Source: Parachlamydiaceae bacterium (GTDB lineage: Bacteria; Chlamydiota; Chlamydiia; Chlamydiales; Parachlamydiaceae). From it: a DNA stretch of 5,074 nucleotides. Made by a program: the position numbers and the translations under genes. The notes under the pieces are model-generated. The model had not been told where the DNA came from. It saw only the letters and a list, made by a program, of their open reading frames with translations, and ran no database searches. The DNA lies in contig CP058704.1 in the NCBI GenBank assembly GCA_013414685.1, positions 1,009,410 through 1,014,483 on the forward strand, written 5' to 3'. Shown one piece after another: positions 1-4,776 of the stretch (the stretch's first letter is position 1; each line of letters starts with the position of its first letter).

Positions 1-32
1 AAATTCCGAATCTTAACGATCTCGTCGCTCAC
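1..32 (-). CDS. Probable ABC transporter ATP-binding protein, N-terminal fragment
   Basis: Only the first codons are in the window. Reading leftwards from a GTG at 32-30 gives (M)SDEIVKIRN followed by a partial codon starting TT (Leu or Phe). This resembles the first beta strand of many ABC ATPases, ahead of the Walker A region, which lies outside the window. The GTG overlaps the TGA of the upstream adaptor gene as GTGA, and an AGGA core (42-39) sits 6 nt before it, inside the adaptor's last codons. That arrangement indicates translational coupling. In Enterobacteria the YbhG adaptor is encoded next to the YbhF ATPase and the YbhS/YbhR permeases, so an ATPase is the expected neighbour. The identification rests on context plus about 10 residues. 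No Walker or signature motif is visible. Confidence 0.55.
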   Translation of the reverse strand, partial: MSDEIVKIRN

Positions 33-886
33 TGCCCTTCCTGGAAATCGCTTTTTCTTCGAATTAATTTCACTGTGACAGGCATCCCTTGTTTCAAGTA
101 TTCATCTGGATTATCTGCAATGATGCGAAGACGATAGACTAAATCTGTTCTTAATTGGGTTGTTTCTACAGTTTTTGGTGTAAACTCTGCGACTGGGGAA
201 ATAAAGCCGATATGACCTTCATAGACTTTACCGCCTGGTGTATCGGTACGTACTTCAGCTAACATGCCGGGAAAAATTTCTCCTAACTGACGCTCGGTCA
301 CAAATGCACGTATCCAGACAGGCGATGTTAAAGAAAGAGTATAGATCGGATCGCCGGCTTTTACGACACTTCCAGGTTCACGAATCCGCGTCAAAATAGT
401 CCCTACATTTGGAGCAAAAACTTCGGTATCAGAAAGGTTAGTCATTGCCACACCCAGAGAGGCTTTGGCTTCGTTTAAATTTGCCGCTAAAGCATTTCGG
501 GAAGCACGGGTATTTTCAAAATCTTCTTCAGAGACGCTTCCACTGCTTACAAGCTCCTGGCGACGAGAATAAATTTTCTCGGCGTTATCCAAATTTGTTT
601 GTATAGAGGAGATCGCTGCACGCGCCTGTTTCACCTGATCTGCATAAGGTTGCTTATCTAAAACACCCATGAGAACCCCGGGAGTGACAATATCGCCTTC
701 CTGAAAAGGCATTAAAATAACTCTTCCGCTCACACGAAAGGAAATATCTACTTGGCGCACATCCACATTTCCATAAAGAATAAGATTTGTCTCATCATTT
801 CGGTTTCTAAAAAACAAAATCATGCCAATGAGAAACAAAATTAACAACAAAACAACTATCAGTATAAGGGCTGGTCTTCGTATCAT
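29..886 (-). CDS. ybhG: HlyD/YbhG-family periplasmic adaptor (membrane fusion protein) of an ABC-type exporter
   Basis: This is an inner-membrane-anchored adaptor that would link an ABC exporter to the periplasm or an outer-membrane channel. Counting from the ATG at 886 there are 285 residues. RR at 3-4 precedes a single membrane segment at about 5-26. A split biotinyl-lipoyl-like domain follows (about 43-80 and 153-186), with VDISFRVSGRV and a strand containing FAPNVGTILTRI. An alpha-helical hairpin lies between the halves (about 81-150), and a beta-barrel/membrane-proximal part ends the protein. GFISPVAEFTPKTVET (227-242), LRTDLVYRLRI and LKQGMPVTV are, from memory, near-identical in E. coli YbhG, which has about 332 residues. 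The hairpin here is shorter. Start choice: ATG 886 puts RR directly before the membrane segment as in homologues, but has no SD. A TTG at 913 adds nine residues and has a weak AAGAAG 5 nt upstream. The stop overlaps the next gene. The substrate is unknown. Confidence 0.9.
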   Translation of the reverse strand: MIRRPALILIVVLLLILFLIGMILFFRNRNDETNLILYGNVDVRQVDISFRVSGRVILMPFQEGDIVTPGVLMGVLDKQPYADQVKQARAAISSIQTNLDNAEKIYSRRQELVSSGSVSEEDFENTRASRNALAANLNEAKASLGVAMTNLSDTEVFAPNVGTILTRIREPGSVVKAGDPIYTLSLTSPVWIRAFVTERQLGEIFPGMLAEVRTDTPGGKVYEGHIGFISPVAEFTPKTVETTQLRTDLVYRLRIIADNPDEYLKQGMPVTVKLIRRKSDFQEGQ

Positions 887-966
887 GTCAGTTTGGCTTT
901 TTAAAAAAAGCAAATCATCTTCTTTTTTTGCATAAGTTCAACAAATTTTTGGTGTGGAACTAGAGT

Positions 967-973
967 AAGGAGG
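967..973 (+). promoter_or_regulatory. Orphan SD-like AAGGAGG with no start codon
   Basis: A perfect AAGGAGG lies in the loop of a weak 5-bp stem (AGAGT 962-966 with ACTCT 979-983). No ATG, GTG or TTG follows at usable spacing, and the candidate promoter lies downstream at 1008-1037. It may be chance, or the remnant of a lost start region. It is listed because so strong an SD match in very AT-rich DNA is uncommon. Confidence 0.25.
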
Positions 974-999
974 AAAAAACTCTCATTTAATTAAATAAA

Positions 1000-1016
1000 T
1001 TATGTGATTTACATAA
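1000..1016. promoter_or_regulatory. Palindrome overlapping the -35 box, candidate operator
   Basis: TTATGT and ACATAA form perfect 6-bp arms around GATTT. The right arm overlaps the -35 hexamer at 1008-1013 of the rightward promoter. A two-fold symmetric site in this position is typical of a repressor operator. It also contains TGTGA, a CRP-like half-site, but the matching second half TCACA is missing, so CRP binding is not supported. The region is very AT-rich, so chance symmetry is possible. Confidence 0.35.
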
Positions 1017-1037
1017 ATTAACAAAAATTAATATAAT
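1008..1037 (+). promoter_or_regulatory. Sigma-70-type promoter for the 1067 gene
   Basis: TTTACA (1008-1013, five of six to TTGACA) is followed by an 18-bp spacer and a perfect TATAAT (1032-1037). Transcription would begin near 1044, leaving a 5' leader of about 23 nt. It is among the best-matching promoters in the window. A palindrome overlaps the -35 box. Confidence 0.6.
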
Positions 1038-1066
1038 TAAATTTTAAATATTTATTTGAATGTACA

Positions 1067-1765
1067 ATGCCATTTCTGATTAAATTAAATAATCTCTCGC
1101 TCAATCAAAACCTACCTGACGCCTTCGATGTTGAAAGTATCGATGGATTCACAAATCAATCTTTTATCGTCAATATTGCACGTGCACAGATGCGTCATCT
1201 TCCTTATTACACATTAGCCGTTGTGCCCTCAGAAGGAAATAATGAATTTCTTGATGGCGTTTCAAAATACTATGCTTCTAAACAAGCAGGGGGCAATCCG
1301 AAAAAGTTTACTATTTTGTTCTTCCCCTTTTCCAGTTTGATGCAGAAAATATTTGTAGAGAGACTGCAGAAGATGCCCTCGCTTTCCAATCCTTTGATAT
1401 TTCCCTTTATCCAGAGGAACAACAAAAGGCTTTAGTAGACGGAACGAATTATTTCCTCGAGGAAGATTCCCATCTAAGACTTGCCCAATTCACTATTTCG
1501 CAGACAATCCTTTCCAACGAAATAATAACGAAAAATGAAAGACTCACATGGCTTTGGTGTGCGACCTTTTCAAAAACCCTGAAATAAAAGCCGAGCTTAT
1601 GCATGAATGCTTAAAATATCATCCGACTTTGCGTGAAAGAGCAAGAAATATTTTAGATGAATTAAAAACCTCCCTGCAGATCACTTGTCAGAAAGAACTA
1701 AAGAACTTATGAAAATCGCTGAACTTGGCTTAAGGCAAAGAGCACGGCGCTCAAACGTTAACTAA
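1067..1765 (+). pseudogene. Unrecognised 233-residue soluble protein gene, three frameshifts
   Basis: I do not recognise the family. The open frame from ATG 1067 runs to 1435, but coding character leaves it earlier. After NPKK the sense continues one frame over as VYYFVLPLFQFDAEN. A second switch gives FSKNPEIKAELMHECLKY, and a third gives LKNLPADHLSERTKELM, ending in RRSNVN at TAA 1763-1765. Each switch can be placed at an A5 run (1301-1305, 1572-1576, 1664-1668), and one extra A at each restores a continuous 233-codon frame. The restored protein is rich in charged residues, mostly helical in the C-terminal half, and has no signal peptide or membrane segment. The start has no SD. An ATG at 1060 opens only a seven-codon ORF. 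A promoter lies just upstream and a hairpin just downstream. It is either a decaying gene or an intact gene with homopolymer errors. Confidence 0.65.
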
Positions 1766-1771
1766 TCAAGA

Positions 1772-1803
1772 CAAGGCATACTCAATAAATTGAGTGTGCC
1801 TTG
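1772..1803. terminator. Long hairpin between convergent genes, probable bidirectional terminator
   Basis: CAAGGCATACTCAA (1772-1785) pairs with TTGAGTGTGCCTTG (1790-1803), a 14-bp stem with one T-G wobble and the 4-nt loop TAAA. It lies 6 nt after the plus-strand stop (1765) and 17 nt beyond the restored minus-strand stop (1821). This is where a shared terminator is expected. There is no clear U tract on either side, so intrinsic termination would be weak or factor-assisted. mRNA 3'-end protection is an alternative role. Confidence 0.6.
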
Positions 1804-1820
1804 CAATTAAATAAAAATTG

Positions 1821-2589
1821 TCAAATTTTTGGATTTTCTCTTAAAATTTGAATATCATTTTCATCTAAATCGCCATAATTATAAGAATCTGGATCAAAAA
1901 TTAGACAGATACGTTGATCTTTTTTGTTGCCCTTCGTCCATTATGATCGGATCATGGCAATAACCTTTAAGACGAGGATTTCCAATTCGTTGAGTTACAG
2001 CCATCCCCCAGGTCGTGGCCTCAAACCTTCTTTCTTGATGTGAATTAAGAGCATAATGAAACGAATGGACCTTAACCCAGATACCATAAGTTCGATCTAC
2101 CAAACCAATTCTTTTAGCTATCAGCAAGCGTCTATTATCAAGGGATGTAAACGTCCCATCCTCATTGTCTACAATATCGATAGCACCTTCTTCTTTAAAA
2201 GCTGCAAAAAGTTGGTCAGCAAGAGTGCTTATAGGAAGATCGTAACGTCCTTGTTTGCTAAAATCGCTTACTGTAGTTTGAGAAAATAAAATTTTGTCGG
2301 AAACATCTCGAATCCTAACAAATTGGGGATCAAAATATCCTGCATCAATTTTACCCTCATAATCCTGGTAGAAGAACTTCGGATCATATCTTTCCACTTT
2401 AGTTTTGACTAATGATTTGAGTGTCTGCTCATTTGTCAAAGCCACCTGCGGCTTACAAAATTCTTGCAAGCTCATGATTATTTTTAGGCTTTTCTTTGTT
2501 TCTTGCTTAACAGCTATATTGCAAATATTTAAACTCGCATACTTATCAAGCAAATCTGAATTTTGTTCTAATTTCAAACCTGCACTCAC
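1821..2589 (-). CDS. ParB/sulfiredoxin-fold-like protein, C-terminal frameshift
   Basis: The uninterrupted frame covers 2589-1894 (231 residues). Start choice is firm: GTG 2589 follows a perfect AAGGAGG by 4 nt. Residues 1-85 are unrecognised. Residues about 90-165 carry VRIRDVSDKILFSQTTVSDF, then a predicted helix (STLADQLFAAFKEEG), IDIVDNEDGTFTS and LDNRRLLIAKRIG (150-162). This order, ending in a DNRR motif before a helix, resembles ParB-like domains, in which a GxRR/GxHR-type loop binds nucleotide or forms the active site. Similar 'LDNRRL' domains occur, as I recall, in polymorphic-toxin C-termini. The current end (KRSTYLSNF) is probably wrong. Removing one A from the A6 run (T6 at 1920-1925) lets the frame continue as KDQRICLIFDPDSYNYGD and end in RENPKI with TGA at 1821, giving 254 residues. 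No signal peptide or membrane segment is seen. Nuclease, NTPase or toxin activity is not shown. Confidence 0.6.
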
Positions 2590-2593
2590 AATT

Positions 2594-2600
2594 CCTCCTT
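2594..2600 (-). promoter_or_regulatory. Strong SD that fixes the GTG start at 2589
   Basis: AAGGAGG on the minus strand is separated by AATT from GTG 2589. No other start codon lies at usable spacing in the frame, so this SD decides the start. The AT-rich stretch upstream (to about 2720) has no convincing -35/-10 pair on the minus strand. Confidence 0.7.
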
Positions 2601-2773
2601 TTTTATTGAAATGCAGACTAAATTAGACTTAAATAATTAAAATAATATTAAGAGCAAATAAATTATTCTTAAACTTAGTTTATTCAAAGAATTCATTAAA
2701 GCAGCAAAAACTGATTTAATCTTTAATTGTTTGATGAACCTTCAGAATAAAATTTTTCGTATTTTGGGATTAT

Positions 2774-2799
2774 TTGGCCAAGCCTTTCGGCTAGGCCAA
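2774..2799 (-). terminator. GNRA-capped hairpin after the coiled-coil gene
   Basis: On the minus strand TTGGCCTAGCC and GGCTTGGCCAA form an 11-bp stem with a single A-A mismatch, closed by a GAAA tetraloop. It begins 22 nt after the TAG stop of the 492-residue gene. No gene reads into it on the plus strand, so it most likely ends that transcript. The flank after the stem is AAATAATCCC rather than a U tract, so it may be a weak terminator or a 3'-end stabiliser. Confidence 0.6.
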
Positions 2800-2821
2800 C
2801 ATTCATTACCTATTTGTTCTT

Positions 2822-4300
2822 TCAGCTAGGAAGCTGTACATTGAATAGTTCTTTGAATAGGGTCTTTTCTAGATCGCTGAGTCCATCTACAAAGGAAATC
2901 GCTGGTTGAAGCTGTTGCTGCAAAGTATTTTCCTGGGTTTGCAAGTTGCTTATTTGAGCACTCACAGTTGTTTGTTGTGCCTGATCAGCTTGTAATTGGG
3001 ATTGAAGTTGCTGAACAATTGTTTGATCTGCCTGTAATTGACTTTGAGCTGTGGCAAGTTGAGTTTGATCTTGTTGAACTTGTGTTTGAGCAGAGGAAAG
3101 TTGCGCCTGAGCGGTCCCAACTATAGACTGTGCTTGAGATAAAGCTGTCTGATCTGTTTGTAACTGGGCTTGCAAACTCGCAACGGCAGTTTGGTTTTGA
3201 GTGAAAGCTGTTTGTGCTGTTTGTTGAGTAGTAGCAGCCAGTTGAGCTTGAAGTTGCAAATGGCCGACAGTCGCTACGCTGATGGCGCCGTAGGAAGCAA
3301 AATCACTGAATTGTTGATTCTGTGCAGCACTGAGGACTGCATTACTTGTATCTAATTGTGACTGAGCAACTGTCACAGCAGTTTGAGCAGATTGAACTTG
3401 AGCTTCCAATTGAGAGGCCACTTGCTGGCTTGCGTCCAAATTTTGCTGCGCAATGGCAAGATCATCTGGATTATAATTGGGTTGTGCAAGAATAGAATCC
3501 ACAATTTGCTGGTTACTGGCTACAGTTGCATTGGCATCTGAAAGTGCTTGGGTTGAAGAAGCTAAAGTTTGTTGTGCACTGTCAAGCGTCTGCTGACTTA
3601 GCGAAACTCCTGCAGTCGCATTATCAATTGCTGCTTGATCGCTGGAATAAACCTGAAGGACAGCATTGGCGGAATCCACTTGAGCTTGTGCGTCAGCCGC
3701 AGCCTGATTGGCAGTTTGTACTGCGGTTTGTGAGGACTGAAGATTTTGGTTTGCTGTAGCCAAAGCCTGCTGATCACTTGCAACAGCCTGAGATGCTAGT
3801 TGCACTGTACTTTGATTAGAGGCTATAATTTGATTGATTTGATCTAAGGCTGATTGATCCGTGGATAACATTTGATTTAACGTTGCAGTCGCCGCTTCAT
3901 CATTGCTGACGGTTTGTTCTGCTGCAGCCAGTGAAGTTTGATCAGAGGTGACATTTTGCTGGATAGTCGTCAATTGAGACTCCAAACTGTTCATCTGCGA
4001 AACAATATTGCTAATCTGACCAGGGATTGTTTTAAGATCATTCACCATACTTAAAATTTGACTACTCGAAAGATGATATCTGGAACTTAGAATTTTAAGA
4101 AAATCTATTTCCAAACCCTGTTCACTTTTTTCCACCATTGCCAATAAATGCGGATCATTTTTAAATTTATCTTCTAACTTTTCGATAACTGTATAAGCAT
4201 TTTGCAGCTGCTTTTCTTCGATATTATATAAATTTATTTGAGGGATATTATTAGGATTACAAGGTAATTTTGGAACAGGTCCGATTGATTCTGCAACCAT
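2822..4300 (-). CDS. Q/A/S/T-rich coiled-coil protein built of 14-residue repeats
   Basis: An intact 492-residue protein of unknown function. ATG 4300 has AAGGAG about 9 nt upstream. Residues 1-97 form a non-repetitive head (PVPKLPCNPNNIPQINLYN, then charged helices with a KLEDKFKNDPHLLAMVEKSE stretch). Heptads begin near 98. Fourteen-residue units fill 118-330 and 353-464, separated by a glycine- and phenylalanine-containing break (331-347, FSDFASYGAISVATVG). A second break with prolines is at 274-278. The tail (465-492, ending LSDLEKTLFKELFNVQLPS) is again non-repetitive. There is no signal peptide, lipobox or membrane segment. The repeats should make a long, weakly hydrophobic rod with very few charged residues. 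Head-rod-tail design suggests a structural, adhesive or secreted protein; an effector of a type III system would fit the low charge and missing Sec signal, but no secretion gene is present here. Its Gln/Ala-rich coding makes it less AT-rich than its neighbours. Confidence 0.85.
   Translation of the reverse strand: MVAESIGPVPKLPCNPNNIPQINLYNIEEKQLQNAYTVIEKLEDKFKNDPHLLAMVEKSEQGLEIDFLKILSSRYHLSSSQILSMVNDLKTIPGQISNIVSQMNSLESQLTTIQQNVTSDQTSLAAAEQTVSNDEAATATLNQMLSTDQSALDQINQIIASNQSTVQLASQAVASDQQALATANQNLQSSQTAVQTANQAAADAQAQVDSANAVLQVYSSDQAAIDNATAGVSLSQQTLDSAQQTLASSTQALSDANATVASNQQIVDSILAQPNYNPDDLAIAQQNLDASQQVASQLEAQVQSAQTAVTVAQSQLDTSNAVLSAAQNQQFSDFASYGAISVATVGHLQLQAQLAATTQQTAQTAFTQNQTAVASLQAQLQTDQTALSQAQSIVGTAQAQLSSAQTQVQQDQTQLATAQSQLQADQTIVQQLQSQLQADQAQQTTVSAQISNLQTQENTLQQQLQPAISFVDGLSDLEKTLFKELFNVQLPS
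2909..3244 (-). repeat. C-terminal block of eight 14-residue repeats (42-bp period)
   Basis: Residues 353-464 divide without gaps into eight units of 14, for example QTDQTALSQAQSIV, GTAQAQLSSAQTQV, QQDQTQLATAQSQL and QADQTIVQQLQSQL. The consensus is x-[TA]-[DN]-Q-[TA]-x-[LV]-x-x-[AL]-Q-x-x-[LVI]. Leu/Val/Ile at positions 7 and 14 give one hydrophobic core position per heptad. Ala or Leu at 10 and Asp/Asn/Ala at 3 give the alternating second one. At DNA level the 42-bp units are degenerate, so the array is old. Confidence 0.75.
3311..3949 (-). repeat. N-terminal block of 14-residue repeats
   Basis: Residues 118-215 are seven gapless 14-mers, including TSDQTSLAAAEQTV, STDQSALDQINQII, ASNQSTVQLASQAV and ASDQQALATANQNL. 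A three-residue insertion (QVY, 216-218) shifts phase once. Three more full units follow (219-260). The array is then disrupted around the proline-containing segment 274-278 and resumes at 289-330 with DASQQVASQLEAQV and QSAQTAVTVAQSQL. Units here favour S-[DN]-Q at positions 2-4 and Ala-Asn/Ala-Ser at 10-11, so they form a subfamily distinct from the C-terminal block. Confidence 0.7.
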
Positions 4301-4349
4301 AAGTTTTTCTCCTTATTATATTTACATTAGCACATCTTTTTAACCTCAT
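4257..4349 (-). CDS. Possible 30-residue leader peptide overlapping the coiled-coil gene start
   Basis: ATG 4349 lies 8 nt after GGAGG of a near-ideal SD (AAGGAGGTG, 4364-4356) and begins MRLKRCANVN. The ORF ends with TAA at 4257, 44 nt inside the coiled-coil gene in another frame. The peptide would have nine Lys/Arg, three Cys and no acidic residue, and matches nothing I recognise. A ribosome starting here would cross the SD and start of the main gene, so its translation should affect main-gene initiation. Alternatively the SD is a ribosome standby site, or the ORF is accidental. The coding potential itself is weak. The SD and the position are the only evidence. Confidence 0.3.
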   Translation of the reverse strand: MRLKRCANVNIIRRKTYGCRINRTCSKITL

Positions 4350-4354
4350 GTCAT

Positions 4355-4364
4355 CCACCTCCTT
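4355..4364 (-). promoter_or_regulatory. Near-perfect SD (AAGGAGGTGG) in the leader of the coiled-coil gene
   Basis: Nine consecutive bases match the complement of the usual 16S rRNA 3' end (anti-SD CACCUCCUU). It lies 54 nt upstream of the start of the 492-residue gene, too far to serve it directly, and is properly spaced only for the ATG at 4349. The main gene has its own weaker AAGGAG (from about 4315 to 4310). Confidence 0.55.
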
Positions 4365-4422
4365 GTACCTAAATATTGGAAATTTATTAAATGAATGATT
4401 ATCAACAACATACCCATTTTTA

Positions 4423-4451
4423 AGTATAGACCCACCTTGCAATTAATGCAA
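4423..4451 (-). promoter_or_regulatory. Candidate promoter of the coiled-coil gene
   Basis: On the minus strand TTGCAT (4451-4446) is followed by exactly 17 bp and TATACT (4428-4423, five of six to TATAAT). Transcription would begin near 4416, giving a leader of about 115 nt that contains the strong SD and small ORF. The DNA directly upstream of the -35 (4452-4480) is almost pure A/T in short runs, as in UP elements. The -35 match itself is modest. Confidence 0.45.
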
Positions 4452-4713
4452 CAATAATGTAAAATAATTATTTTAATTTTTTTATTGAAAATTTTACGTT
4501 TTCGTTTTATTGTCTTTAAAGTTTTCTAAGTAAATTAGATTTAGGAGGTCTTCAAGCTATCTAAAAACTCATTCGAATTTTTTTGTCATTGAATTCTTCT
4601 TGGGCATAATTTGAATTTAAAATTAGCAAATAACCCAAAATCACGAAAAATTTTCTTGAATCAGGTTCTGAAACAAAATGCTAAATTTCTAAAAACTTTT
4701 AAAAATGATTATT

Positions 4714-4741
4714 TTGACTTAACTTCTCTATTCATGATACT
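4714..4741 (+). promoter_or_regulatory. Candidate promoter of the cyclophilin gene
   Basis: TTGACT (4714-4719, five of six) is followed by 16 bp and GATACT (4736-4741, four of six). Transcription would begin around 4748, placing the SD (AGAAGG, 4764-4769) and ATG 4777 about 29 nt downstream. Spacing and position fit a single-gene transcript. Confidence 0.45.
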
Positions 4742-4776
4742 GTCCATATGCATCGTGCAAAAAAGAAGGTATTTAT

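Larger units (their letters stand above)
4301..4776. other. 476-bp divergent intergenic region
   Basis: This AT-rich spacer separates the divergent coiled-coil and cyclophilin genes. It carries the leftward promoter and leader at the left and the rightward promoter at the right. The middle (about 4452-4713) holds no ORF I can support. It contains a perfect 14-bp A/T palindrome (4461-4474) followed by a T-rich run, and an SD-like AGGAGG (4543-4548, plus strand) with no start after it. A short minus-strand frame (about 4650-4567) would encode ILGYLLILNSNYAQEEF, vaguely signal-peptide-like, but it has no ATG or SD and is not called. Confidence 0.6.

Noticed and set aside
1067..1435. 122-residue ORF as a complete protein
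   Set aside because: After about codon 80 the reading turns into low-quality sequence (FFPFSSLMQK) while a neighbouring frame continues with better coding sense through to 1765.
1301..1668. Programmed -1 ribosomal frameshifting at the A5 runs
   Set aside because: Three successive events on A5 runs with no clear slippery heptamer or downstream structure would give negligible full-length product; mutation or sequence error is simpler.
2056..2626. Two plus-strand ORFs (77 and 73 residues) opposite the ParB-like gene
   Set aside because: They are antisense to a supported gene with a strong SD, lack their own SD, and have Cys/Phe/Ser-rich noise composition.
3170..3759. Plus-strand and minus-strand ORFs inside the repeat gene
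   Set aside because: They are shadows produced by the repetitive, stop-poor Gln/Ala codons. They have no SD and no recognisable product.
2909..3949. 42-bp periodicity as a CRISPR array or DNA satellite
   Set aside because: Units are degenerate at DNA level, have no conserved repeat/spacer alternation, and are fully explained by the in-frame 14-residue protein repeat.
4315..4320. Perfect TATAAT on the minus strand just before the coiled-coil gene
   Set aside because: Its start point would fall about 8 nt before the ATG and remove much of the SD, and there is no -35 at 16-18 bp. The promoter at 4423-4451 fits better.
4461..4474. 14-bp A/T palindrome followed by a T run, as a terminator
   Set aside because: The stem is pure A/T and would be unstable, and no gene reads into it on the plus strand.
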